NCBI RefSeq assembly: GCF_039543525.1
Contig: NZ_BAABJX010000033.1
Location: 1-64,000 of the forward strand
Source of the DNA: Algivirga pacifica
Lineage (GTDB): Bacteria; Bacteroidota; Bacteroidia; Cytophagales; Flammeovirgaceae
DNA length: 64,000 bases
Direction of reading: 5' to 3'
Numbering within the stretch: position 1 is the stretch's first letter; every line of letters starts with the position of its first letter. The position numbers and the translations under genes are program-made. The notes under the pieces are model-generated. The model was not told where the DNA came from and did not search any database. It was given only the letters and a program-made list of their open reading frames with translations. Below are positions 46,002-53,596 of the stretch, piece by piece.

Positions 46002-46427
46002 ATGGCAAGAGTTGTAGGAATTGATTTTGGTCTCAAGCGTACGGGACTAGCCGTCACCGATCCTTTGCAGATTATCGCCAGTAGTCTGGAAACAGTCCCT
46101 AGTAAGGAGCTGATCCCCTACCTGAAGCGATACGCAGCAAAAGAGGAGATTGAGGCCTTTGCATTAGGGTTTCCCCGAAACTTAAATATGGAGGATACCC
46201 ATACCACACAGCCGGTCAGAAAGCTGGAAGCAAAACTTAAAAAACACTTCCCTGACACTCCTATTCATTTGATCGACGAACGATTCACCTCAAAAATGGC
46301 ATTGGATGCCATGATTGCCGGAGGCATGAAGAAAAAAGATCGACGACAAAAAGGAAATGTCGACAAGGTAAGTGCCGTGATTATCCTGCAGTCATACCTG
46401 GATAGCAAGAATAACGGTTTCTTGTAA
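46002..46427 (+). CDS. ruvX: Holliday junction resolvase-like / pre-16S rRNA nuclease RuvX (YqgF)
   Basis: A 141-residue RNase-H-fold nuclease of the YqgF family. The first Asp lies in VVGIDFGLKRTGLAVTDP (Asp7), the Glu in HLIDERFTS, and the last Asp in KGNVDKVSAVIILQSYL. FALGFPRNLNM replaces the common VGLP segment. YqgF matures the 5' end of 16S rRNA and is also annotated as a Holliday-junction resolvase. It is 54 bp upstream of def, a common pairing in this phylum. Confidence 0.95.
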   Translation: MARVVGIDFGLKRTGLAVTDPLQIIASSLETVPSKELIPYLKRYAAKEEIEAFALGFPRNLNMEDTHTTQPVRKLEAKLKKHFPDTPIHLIDERFTSKMALDAMIAGGMKKKDRRQKGNVDKVSAVIILQSYLDSKNNGFL

Positions 46428-46481
46428 AAAGAAACTCAACCACCAAGTGCAAATTATTTATTTTATAGATTCATATTGACA

Positions 46482-47042
46482 ATGATTTACCCTATCGTAG
46501 CTTACGGTGATCCTGTATTGACAAAGGTTGCTGTAGACATAGAGAAAGACGGAGAGCTAGACGTAAAACAATTAGCCAACGACATGTTTGAAACCATGGA
46601 AGCGGCCAACGGGGTAGGCTTGGCAGGTCCCCAAATTGGACTGAACAAGCGTATTTTCGTGATTGACTCCAGCCTAATGTTAGAAGAAGACGAGCAGGAA
46701 GAAGGCTTGAGACAGGTTTTCATCAACGCTGAGATTATTGAGGAAGATGGAGACGACTGGGGAATGGAAGAAGGATGCCTGAGTATCCCTGGTATCAGAG
46801 GAGAGGTATTCCGCCCGGAAATTGTCAAGATCCGTTACTTTGACGAAAACTGGAACGAGCACGTTCGTGAGTTTGATGGTATGACTGCCCGTGTTATCCA
46901 ACATGAGTACGACCATATCGACGGCATCTTGTTTACTGAGTTATTGTCTCCTTTGAAAAGAAGAATGATCAAAGGAAAACTGGACAAGATCACTAAAGGG
47001 ATCTGTAAGTATGATTACAAGATGATTTTCCCTAAACGATAA
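46482..47042 (+). CDS. def: Peptide deformylase
   Basis: A 186-residue metalloenzyme that removes the formyl group from nascent proteins. All three motifs are present: GVGLAGPQIG (44-53), EGCLSIPGIRG (about 104-114, metal-binding Cys) and QHEYDHIDGILF (about 146-157, two His and the catalytic Glu). The ATG at 46482 (MIYPIVAYGDPVL) is favoured over the TTG two codons upstream. A long heptamer array begins 7 bp after the stop. Confidence 0.97.
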   Translation: MIYPIVAYGDPVLTKVAVDIEKDGELDVKQLANDMFETMEAANGVGLAGPQIGLNKRIFVIDSSLMLEEDEQEEGLRQVFINAEIIEEDGDDWGMEEGCLSIPGIRGEVFRPEIVKIRYFDENWNEHVREFDGMTARVIQHEYDHIDGILFTELLSPLKRRMIKGKLDKITKGICKYDYKMIFPKR

Positions 47043-47048
47043 CTTACT

Positions 47049-47250
47049 CAGTTATGAGTTATGAGTTATGAGTTATGAGTTATGAGTTATGAGTTATGAG
47101 TTATGAGTTATGAGTTATGAGTTATGAGTTATGAGTTATGAGTTATGAGTTATGAGTTCTGAGTTCTGAGTTCTGAGTTCTGAGTTCTGAGTTCTGAGTT
47201 CTGAGTTCTGAGTTCTGAGTTCTGAGTTCTGAGTTCTGAGTTCTGAGTTC
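47049..47250. repeat. Tandem heptamer array: GAGTTAT x14 then GAGTTCT x13
   Basis: After one CAGTTAT, fourteen exact GAGTTAT units run 47056-47153 and then thirteen exact GAGTTCT units run 47154-47244, with a final partial unit. Beyond it lie ATAACTC and CATAACTCATAACTG (inverted orientation, 47269-47313) and TGTTCAC x3 (47322-47345). The array fills the gap between def and the CAP lipoprotein gene. Confidence 0.97.
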
Positions 47251-47352
47251 AAGAAAAAGTTATATCCTATAACTCACAAATGCTACACTAGTAGTAAAAA
47301 TTCATAACTCATAACTGCTCATTGTTCACTGTTCACTGTTCACTGTCTACCT

Positions 47353-47859
47353 ATGTACAAGCAACTTCTATATCTGATTTTTAGTATAATCGCCCTTAGC
47401 TTCCTTAATGGGTGTGATAACACGGGTATGATCAATATTGGTGAGCAATCTGGTGTGGAACTACAGTTGCAAGGAACAATCAATGATTACCGCAAAAGCA
47501 AGGGACTATCCGAACTTCAAGTTGACCCTGTAGTCTATGAACAGGCTAAATTATACCTTCTGAAGTTACTGGAGGATGAAGAACGTTTTCTACTTCGTGC
47601 AGAAGACACACAGATCTCCTCTGAATTTTTCAATAATGTACGTCGGGATATGCTCATTCCCGTTAGTCGAGTAGATGGATGTGTCGCCTTTAATGACAAC
47701 CTGGACCCTGCTACGACAGCCTTTGAATCGCTAAAAGCTTTCGGAGTATGTAAAAATAAGATCGAAAGTGGAAGCTTCACGCACTTAGGAGTGGCGACCA
47801 TGCAAAACCGCTTTGGTATGTTTTACTTTGTAGTGTTTTTTGTACAGGCAAGTGAGTAG
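47353..47859 (+). CDS. CAP-domain (SCP/PR-1-like) lipoprotein
   Basis: A 168-residue predicted lipoprotein (signal IIALSFLNGCDN, Cys21). It has the outline of a CAP/SCP domain: an N-terminal helix INDYRKSKGLSELQVDPVVYEQAK and a closing strand THLGVATMQNRFGMFYFVVFFVQ. Family proteins are secreted and of diverse, mostly unknown function. The usual His/Glu tetrad is only partly apparent (His143 in THLG). It directly follows the heptamer array, and a MITE-like repeat begins at its stop codon. Confidence 0.65.
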   Translation: MYKQLLYLIFSIIALSFLNGCDNTGMINIGEQSGVELQLQGTINDYRKSKGLSELQVDPVVYEQAKLYLLKLLEDEERFLLRAEDTQISSEFFNNVRRDMLIPVSRVDGCVAFNDNLDPATTAFESLKAFGVCKNKIESGSFTHLGVATMQNRFGMFYFVVFFVQASE

Positions 47860-47863
47860 GATA

Positions 47864-47997
47864 CTTCCAAATGGATAAAGGAGGAAGGAAGAAGGATAAA
47901 AGAATAAGGAGCCTATGGATAATAATCCTTTATCCTTCTTCCTTAACCCCTTTAAAAGTAGTACTTAACTATAAGTTTACTTGGCGTTCAGTCCACT
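47864..47997. repeat. MITE-like element, CTAGTGG family, copy 3 (left end missing)
   Basis: It matches copy 1 from TACTTCCAAATGGATAAAGG through the heptamer hairpin to CTATAAGTTTACTTGGCGTT and GTCCACTA. The outer ~30 bp of the left terminal repeat are absent; the copy starts just after the stop codon of the CAP gene. Confidence 0.75.
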
Positions 47998-48028
47998 AAT
48001 CACCAATCACTAAAAAACAAACTAAACC

Positions 48029-48811
48029 ATGAAAGAGACACTCCGCATAACCCTTGTACAAACAGACCTACATTGGATGTCTCCTGAAGCTAACCGTCAC
48101 CACATCGAAGAGCTTCTATGGGATGCGATGCCTGAAACTGATCTGGTACTCCTTCCTGAAACCTTTACCACGGGATTTCATCCTGATGCCTCTACCCTTG
48201 CTGAGCCTATGCGCCTGACGACCTTTAAATGGATGCAGCAAATGGCGCAACAGCTACAGGCTAGTGTCGCAGGAAGCTATCCAATAAAGGAAAATGGGAA
48301 AATCCACAACCGTCTGCTATGGATGAATCCTGACGGAAGTTTTGACTATTACGACAAAAGACATCTCTTTAGTATGGGCGCTGAGGGCAATACCTTTACT
48401 GCAGGAAATGAGCGTTTAATCGTTGATTTTCACGGCTGGAAACTATGTCCGATGATATGCTACGACCTTCGTTTCCCGGTCTGGAGCCGCAACCAAGGAT
48501 TGGCCTATGATGCATTGATTTATGTGGCCAATTGGCCAAATCCACGCATTACGATATGGGATACCTTACTACAGGCTAGAGCCATAGAAAACTCTTGCTA
48601 TACGGTTGGACTCAATCGCTGTGGTAGCGATCCGCACCTTTCTTATGATGGGCATTCAGCCGTATATGGTCCTAAAGGAGACACCTTGTTAAAAATGGAT
48701 GATCAAGTAGCGCTAACGACTGCTACGCTCTCTAAAAAAGATTTACTCGATTATAGGGAAGCATTTCCTGTGCATCTGGACGCTGATGATTTTAATGCAC
48801 AGGTATCATAA
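48029..48811 (+). CDS. Nitrilase-superfamily omega-amidase (YafV/NIT2-like)
   Basis: A 260-residue cytoplasmic amidase. The catalytic triad is visible: Glu44 in LVLLPETFTTGF, Lys in YYDKRHLFSMG (about 112) and Cys in CPMICYDLRFPVW (about 147). Omega-amidases hydrolyse 2-oxoglutaramate and 2-oxosuccinamate formed by glutamine or asparagine transaminases, and probably repair deaminated glutathione-like side products. The length and the GSYPIKENGKIHNR segment fit YafV-type enzymes. The next gene begins 33 bp downstream. Confidence 0.9.
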   Translation: MKETLRITLVQTDLHWMSPEANRHHIEELLWDAMPETDLVLLPETFTTGFHPDASTLAEPMRLTTFKWMQQMAQQLQASVAGSYPIKENGKIHNRLLWMNPDGSFDYYDKRHLFSMGAEGNTFTAGNERLIVDFHGWKLCPMICYDLRFPVWSRNQGLAYDALIYVANWPNPRITIWDTLLQARAIENSCYTVGLNRCGSDPHLSYDGHSAVYGPKGDTLLKMDDQVALTTATLSKKDLLDYREAFPVHLDADDFNAQVS

Positions 48812-48844
48812 ACTGTTCACCCTATTTTTTTATTGTACGCCACT

Positions 48845-49810
48845 ATGGATATCACACTGAACCTCCTGATGCTTTGCGTAGGCTTTATCCTATTGATGGA
48901 AGGGCCTGAACATTTATTGGAAGGAACTGCTTCTCTGGCCAAAAAATACCGACTATCGGAAATCACCATTGGCCTAAGTTTGGTAGCTTTTACGACCTCC
49001 GTTCCTGAACTGACCGTCAGCCTGATCGCCCATTTCTACGGAGACAGTAGCCTATTGTTTGCCAATCTGATTGGCAGCAATACCTTTAACACCATGATTA
49101 TTCTAGGGTGTAGTGCCTTATTCACACCTATTTTGGTTAAAAGCAAGAATGCCTGGAGAGATATTCCGTTTTCCTTATTAGTCGTTGGCACACTCTTTTT
49201 CATCGTCAATGACAATCTGTTCTTTTTGGAAGAAGAAAACATTCTTTCAGGCTTGGATGCTTTTTTACTCCTTGCCCTTTTCTTTATCTTTCTGGCCTAT
49301 CTATCCGCTAACCAACCAGAAGATAACGAACTAGTTATACACGAAGTAAAAAGCTTACCGGCATTTGATATTTTCAATGACATCATCCGTGGTACGATCA
49401 CCGTATCGGCAGGAGGATACTTAGTCATCACGCAACTTCTTTTTCTGAGCGAATATATTGGCAAGTCCAGTGAGTTTATTGCTATTTTCATTCTAGCGGT
49501 AGGAACTTCCCTGCCGGAGGTAGCCACTGCCTATACCGCTATTCGTCGCAAACGCCCTGATATTATCGTTAGTAATATTACCGGAGCGAATATCTATAAC
49601 CTTACTTTTTCACTGGCCCTTACCCGGGTAATTGGAGAAGTAAAGTACCCTACCTTCCTCAATATTGATATGACCATGACGCTGATCAGTACGGTTATCC
49701 TATTCCTTTTCATTCACTCCAGCAAACGAAAAGTTTTCGGACGTATAGGAGGAATAGCGATGTTACTACTTTTTGGGATGTATGCTTATTATGTGGTGAT
49801 TAGGGGGTAG
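48845..49810 (+). CDS. Calcium/sodium antiporter-family protein (YrbG-like)
   Basis: A 321-residue inner-membrane protein with about ten helices. The two alpha-repeats of the CaCA superfamily are clear: IGLSLVAFTTSVPELTVSL (about 40-58) followed by NLIGSNTFNTMIILG, and AVGTSLPEVATAYTAI followed by VSNITGANIYNLTFSLAL. It should exchange Na+ (or H+) for Ca2+. The ATG at 48845 is chosen; the TTG at 48833 adds four residues. Confidence 0.9.
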   Translation: MDITLNLLMLCVGFILLMEGPEHLLEGTASLAKKYRLSEITIGLSLVAFTTSVPELTVSLIAHFYGDSSLLFANLIGSNTFNTMIILGCSALFTPILVKSKNAWRDIPFSLLVVGTLFFIVNDNLFFLEEENILSGLDAFLLLALFFIFLAYLSANQPEDNELVIHEVKSLPAFDIFNDIIRGTITVSAGGYLVITQLLFLSEYIGKSSEFIAIFILAVGTSLPEVATAYTAIRRKRPDIIVSNITGANIYNLTFSLALTRVIGEVKYPTFLNIDMTMTLISTVILFLFIHSSKRKVFGRIGGIAMLLLFGMYAYYVVIRG

Positions 49811-49974
49811 AAGGACGCATTCTACAAGTATGGTCGTATGAATACGCCGTTGGTGACAGTCTTTTTTCCGATAGCTTTAAAGCAGATGGAAGGTATCGTC
49901 GTAAAGAAATAGGAGATCAAATTCTTATTGAATATGCTGTTGAAACTCCTGCAGTAAATACTGTGATTAGGTAA
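49804..49974 (+). pseudogene. 3' remnant of an unrecognised gene
   Basis: A 56-codon open stretch (containing GRILQVWSYEYAVGDSLFSD and ending AVETPAVNTVIR) starts right at the end of the antiporter gene and has no in-frame start codon. The composition is protein-like. It looks like the tail of a lost gene. No family is recognised. Confidence 0.4.
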
Positions 49975-50021
49975 ATATAAGTACCCATAAACTTATTCGA
50001 CATTAGTAAATCCCATAAAAA

Positions 50022-50807
50022 ATGAGACCTTATATCTATTTGCTTTTATTATTCATCTCATGTAACTCACAGCAACCCGTAAGAGAAGTTGGTACTATCC
50101 CACAGAATAGATTAAGTCCATCAGATGCCATTTATAAGTTTTCAACCCTTAGGGACAGTATCATTGAAGATCATATTGTACACAGTTTGGAACAACAAAA
50201 GATCCCATTAGACTCCATAAAACGGTCCTGCATTGCTGATTGGCTGAGTAAAGATGTATTTAGCAACAAAAAGCAAGGCTCCCTACAGATTGAATGGACA
50301 TTAAATGACCGTGACCTATGTATGGAAAAACGAACCTATTTTTATGATCAAAATGAAATCATACGGGATTCTGTCTCAGTTACAATATGTAACTCAGCGC
50401 TGATGGAAGACCTTGTAGTGGGGGAATGGGCATTATATTTAGACTCTGAAAATGGGCCAGAATCCTTTCATTTATACTTTGATTCAAAAATCATCGAAAC
50501 GGTTGGGTTCGTCGGTTATCATAAAGCAATCGAGCAACAATCTGGGACATTCAAAGAAAGTCTCATCTCAGATAAACTCAAGCATAAAGTATATACTGAT
50601 GTTTATTTTAATTACCAATGCCTTTCAAGACAGGTTAGACTCGATCTTTGTCAAAAAATTGCCAGGGATTCAGCGATAATGTACAGCAGCGCATATAACT
50701 TGGACACTACCGATTATATCAATGAAGATGCTTGGAATAAATTCAAGGAGCATATTCAATTTCCTTCTTCATATGTTACTGTGGATATGTCAATGGAGGA
50801 AAATTAA
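50022..50807 (+). CDS. Hypothetical lipoprotein
   Basis: A 261-residue protein beginning MRPYIYLLLLFISCNSQQ, a lipoprotein signal with Cys14. The rest is soluble and mixed alpha/beta, with few repeats and several Cys and Trp residues. No domain is recognised. It follows a gene remnant and precedes an oppositely oriented hypothetical gene. The next 190 bp (50808-50996) show nothing identifiable. Confidence 0.65.
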   Translation: MRPYIYLLLLFISCNSQQPVREVGTIPQNRLSPSDAIYKFSTLRDSIIEDHIVHSLEQQKIPLDSIKRSCIADWLSKDVFSNKKQGSLQIEWTLNDRDLCMEKRTYFYDQNEIIRDSVSVTICNSALMEDLVVGEWALYLDSENGPESFHLYFDSKIIETVGFVGYHKAIEQQSGTFKESLISDKLKHKVYTDVYFNYQCLSRQVRLDLCQKIARDSAIMYSSAYNLDTTDYINEDAWNKFKEHIQFPSSYVTVDMSMEEN

Positions 50808-50996
50808 CTTAACCTATAAACTCATTTATAAGTAGAGACTGTAGGCCTCTATAGTACTTTTGGGTAGTGAGTAAAAGCTTAATGCTATCAAATTAAGTGA
50901 ATATACATATAGAGCGTATAGGTATGACAGAAGATTAATTCTAAGCATATTTGAACATTTAGCTTCAATGGCTTATTAGCACAGATACCCCTAGTA

Positions 50997-51503
50997 CTAA
51001 CAATCATCCGTTACCTCAGTGACATATAGGCCAGCCTCTTTCACCAGTTTTTCAATAATGTCCTTATCCGCACCTTCAAAAAGGTTAAATATATTCGTCC
51101 AATCCCAATGCTCTTCATAGATAACTTTCAATGCCGGAGAGATAATATGAAACCTACAGCCACTTTCCCAACTTTTATTTCTCACATCACATAACTTGAT
51201 AAGGTGTGCCAATGATGTTATTCTATAAAAGTATACCCGTTCCCTTCTTTTGAACCTCCAAGTATATAGTTGTCCGTCTGAGTATTCAAAAATAAGTTGC
51301 AGCAAATTCTCGTTATACTGTCTTCTTTCAGGATTTTTACTTTGATCATAAATGGCATGACACTCTTCTATACTCAACCAATGTTCAAATGGAGACACAA
51401 ACAACTGAGGTTCAACCTCTATCAAACCTTTAGCGATTTGTTTCAACTGTGGAAATTCCTTTTTTAATTGTTTCAGTTCCGTTTGGGATAATTTTTTTCG
51501 CAT
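50997..51503 (-). CDS. Hypothetical protein
   Basis: A 168-residue cytoplasmic protein with a basic helical start (RKKLSQTELKQLKKEFPQLK), a beta-rich middle (LQLIFEYSDGQLYTWRFKRRERVYFYRI) and a helical end (ADKDIIEKLVKEAGLYVTEV). No family is recognised. It is divergent from the following small gene. Size and style recall immunity or accessory proteins in variable regions, but there is no direct evidence for that. Confidence 0.6.
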   Translation of the reverse strand: MRKKLSQTELKQLKKEFPQLKQIAKGLIEVEPQLFVSPFEHWLSIEECHAIYDQSKNPERRQYNENLLQLIFEYSDGQLYTWRFKRRERVYFYRITSLAHLIKLCDVRNKSWESGCRFHIISPALKVIYEEHWDWTNIFNLFEGADKDIIEKLVKEAGLYVTEVTDDC

Positions 51504-51599
51504 AATTTTATTTTATAAAAATGATCATGAAAGTTCATCTTTAATACAAAGATGGGTATTTTCACAACATCGATTTATTTCAAATACCCCAAAAAACGA

Positions 51600-51905
51600 A
51601 TGAAGACTATTTTTTCTGCCTTACTTTTTCTAGGCGCTTTCACGACTCTTTTCGCTCAAGAATCCTCCTTATCTTCTGCGCGAGATACCCTCAAAAAACA
51701 TCAGTTTACGTTTGATGGAACCTTGGTAATCACAGGGAGTACTCGTCGATATGACAGCAACCCAGCGCCTTATCATATCGAGGAGTTTGGTTATGAGAAG
51801 CGATTGATGGGGATGTACATTAGTAACAACCTACTTTGGGATGAGTCACTTTTCACAAATATGGTAGGGCAAGGAATACAAGGGACGGTGATTTGGAGGC
51901 ATTGA
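51600..51905 (+). CDS. Small secreted protein, possible 5' part of a frameshifted gene
   Basis: A 101-residue ORF with a clear signal peptide (MKTIFSALLFLGAFTTLFAQ). The mature part ends ...MVGQGIQGTVIWRH. GIQGTVI resembles the first strand of TonB C-terminal domains. The next ORF, in another frame and overlapping by 13 bp, continues with TonB-C-like sequence, so the two may be one broken gene. The ATG at 51600 is preferred to an upstream ATG at 51552. Confidence 0.5.
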   Translation: MKTIFSALLFLGAFTTLFAQESSLSSARDTLKKHQFTFDGTLVITGSTRRYDSNPAPYHIEEFGYEKRLMGMYISNNLLWDESLFTNMVGQGIQGTVIWRH

Positions 51906-52192
51906 TTAATGGAAATATAAAAGATACTTATCTTTCATTCGCTAAGGCTATTTATCCGACTTTTGAAAGGCTTTATAACGAAACTGGCCTTTCTTCAAAA
52001 GTGATCATCAAACTTATTATTAATGATCAAGGAAAGGTTATCGACTTAGAATGCATAAAACCTCAAATTGATAACGCTTCATCCAAAGAACTCTTGAAAG
52101 AGTTTCAGAAAGATCAATGGATACCTGCAAAAATTAAGGGTAAAAATGTCTGTAGTATTAAGAGTAATCGCTTCAGGGTGTGCAAAGCGTAA
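51893..52192 (+). CDS. TonB C-terminal-like fragment
   Basis: A 99-codon ORF with only a TTG at its start; its frame is open further upstream. The segment SSKVIIKLIINDQGKVIDLE resembles the beta strands of the TonB C-terminal domain (energy-transducer type), followed by a helix and DQWIPAKIKGK. It has no signal peptide or membrane anchor of its own. It is probably the 3' part of the gene that starts at 51600, in a shifted frame, or an independent small protein. Confidence 0.45.
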   Translation: MEALINGNIKDTYLSFAKAIYPTFERLYNETGLSSKVIIKLIINDQGKVIDLECIKPQIDNASSKELLKEFQKDQWIPAKIKGKNVCSIKSNRFRVCKA

Positions 52193-52261
52193 CTAAAAAT
52201 GCAATAGTGAAGTTGCTACATTTGAATGGAAGTGGGTAAACTGCTTGCTATTCTTACGTAG

Positions 52262-52620
52262 ACCGTGGGTTAGATTAAGTTTGAAAAAATAACCGTCATA
52301 AATGCTTCCCTCAACTCCGCCTAGGGTTAATTAAGGTTGAATATTTATCCGTCATATTCCGTATAGTGACGGATTGAAATCCGCCCCTATGTGATGTCAC
52401 CCTTTCAGGGTTTTATGGTATAATCCCGAAGGGATGACATCACATAGAGGTGGGTAGGGACGGTAAGTCTTCAACCCATCTCTTCACGTGAGAAATGTGT
52501 CGGTTAATTATTCAATCTTAATAAACCCTAGGCGGGGATGGAGATAACTACTGTGTCGGTTATTTATTCAACCTTAATAAACACCACGGCTAATAGATGT
52601 CATCCCTAACGGGGTTTAGG
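52262..52620. repeat. Cluster of dispersed palindromic repeats
   Basis: It contains the word TTAAGGTTGAAT/ATTCAACCTTAA at 52327-52340 and 52569-52581, with the CCTAGGG-adjacent motifs CGCCTAGGGTT (52318) and AACCCTAGGCGGGG (52544) also seen at 649-660. The phrases GATGACATCACATAG and CCCTGAAAGGA are shared with 572-595. Several hairpins (TAGTGACGGATTGAAATCCG) are visible. No gene. Confidence 0.7.
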
Positions 52621-52657
52621 TAATACAAAACCCTGAAAGGACGATATCTATCCCTCT

Positions 52658-52704
52658 TAATTGAAAAAATTACTCTGGTCCGAGAGTTCAGCAAAATGTA
52701 TAAA
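52658..52704 (+). repeat. Direct repeat, left copy, flanking a hypothetical gene
   Basis: A 47-bp sequence (TAATTGAAAAAATTACTCTG...AAAATGTATAAA) with a near-identical copy at 53370-53415. The shared core is CCGAGAGTTCAGC. The right copy begins at the stop-codon region of the gene between them. Confidence 0.8.
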
Positions 52705-52746
52705 CTTAAAGCCCTCCCCACTCTATCACCTTTTGAACAATAACAT

Positions 52747-53376
52747 ATGAAATTTTGGATGATATTAACACTGCTAGTCGTTAGCACCTTGAGTAAAGCA
52801 CAGAATTTAATAGAATTCAATTATCAAGTCAGAGTAAGGTTGAATTCTAGGGAGTTAGATGGACCTTGTTTTATTTCAACAAAGGGGCAGCTCATATTAG
52901 ACCCTATACGAGATAGGAATGATATAGAAAAAAACAGCTTTACATATGACAAATGGGGGGAAGCAACAGTGCAAATTGAATATGATGGAGAAATATTTTT
53001 CATTCAAGGAAATGAACTAAGAGAACAAATATACTGCTACTCATGTACTGATAATAAATATATATATCGCTTACGTGTATTTTTTGATGTTGGTAATATT
53101 CTAGTCCTCAAAAGAACAAAGAAAACAATATGGGAAAAGGTATTAAACCCATTCTATAATGAGAAAATTTGGGAGATTTATCCAGTTCTAGCGGATATGA
53201 GAACCATCAAATTTCAATTATCATACAAAAAAGATGATCAAACTGATGAGCTTGAATATACTGCTAGGCTAGTAGAAGAATACGAATATTTTGGAAATAC
53301 AGGAACTGGTATTGGTATAATTGAGGAGTTAAAATACGATACACATAGCTACCCCCTCTGCTCAAAGTCTAATTGA
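52747..53376 (+). CDS. Hypothetical secreted protein
   Basis: A 209-residue protein with a signal peptide (MKFWMILTLLVVSTLSKAQ). The mature part is predicted beta-rich, with many aromatic residues (IYCYSCTDNKYIYRLRVFF, KIWEIYPVL) and a CxxC. No family is recognised. It is AT-rich compared with the enzyme genes. Direct repeats of ~46 bp flank it (52658-52704 and 53370-53415), as if it were the survivor of a tandem duplication or an inserted cassette. Confidence 0.6.
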   Translation: MKFWMILTLLVVSTLSKAQNLIEFNYQVRVRLNSRELDGPCFISTKGQLILDPIRDRNDIEKNSFTYDKWGEATVQIEYDGEIFFIQGNELREQIYCYSCTDNKYIYRLRVFFDVGNILVLKRTKKTIWEKVLNPFYNEKIWEIYPVLADMRTIKFQLSYKKDDQTDELEYTARLVEEYEYFGNTGTGIGIIEELKYDTHSYPLCSKSN

Positions 53377-53415
53377 AAAACTACCCTGGCCCGAGAGTTC
53401 AGCGAAATGTGTAAA
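53370..53415 (+). repeat. Direct repeat, right copy
   Basis: Partner of 52658-52704; it starts within the last codons of the hypothetical gene. Differences are mostly transitions (GGTCC/GGCCC, GCAAAATG/GCGAAATG). Confidence 0.8.
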
Positions 53416-53504
53416 GCATGAACACATGAAGCGCTCTCAGACCGGCGGGCTTATGCCAACGTCTATTTTGACTACTTTCAAAAAAGAGTAGCAATAAACC
53501 GCCA

Positions 53505-53546
53505 GGTCAAGGAGCGCTTTTCGCTGAAAAGCTGAACTCCTTGACC
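53505..53546. terminator. Strong stem-loop between convergent genes
   Basis: GGTCAAGGAG (53505-53514) pairs with CTCCTTGACC (53537-53546), and the inside pairs further (GCTTTTC with GAAAAGC). There is no T-run next to it, so it may be a structural or processing element rather than an intrinsic terminator. Confidence 0.5.
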
Positions 53547-53596
53547 AGCTATAGATAAATATTTCTCATTCTTAATTCTTCATTCTTCATTAAACA

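Noticed and set aside
47049..47250. Phase-variable coding repeat
   Set aside because: The array lies between def and the CAP lipoprotein gene, outside both frames, so it cannot shift a reading frame.
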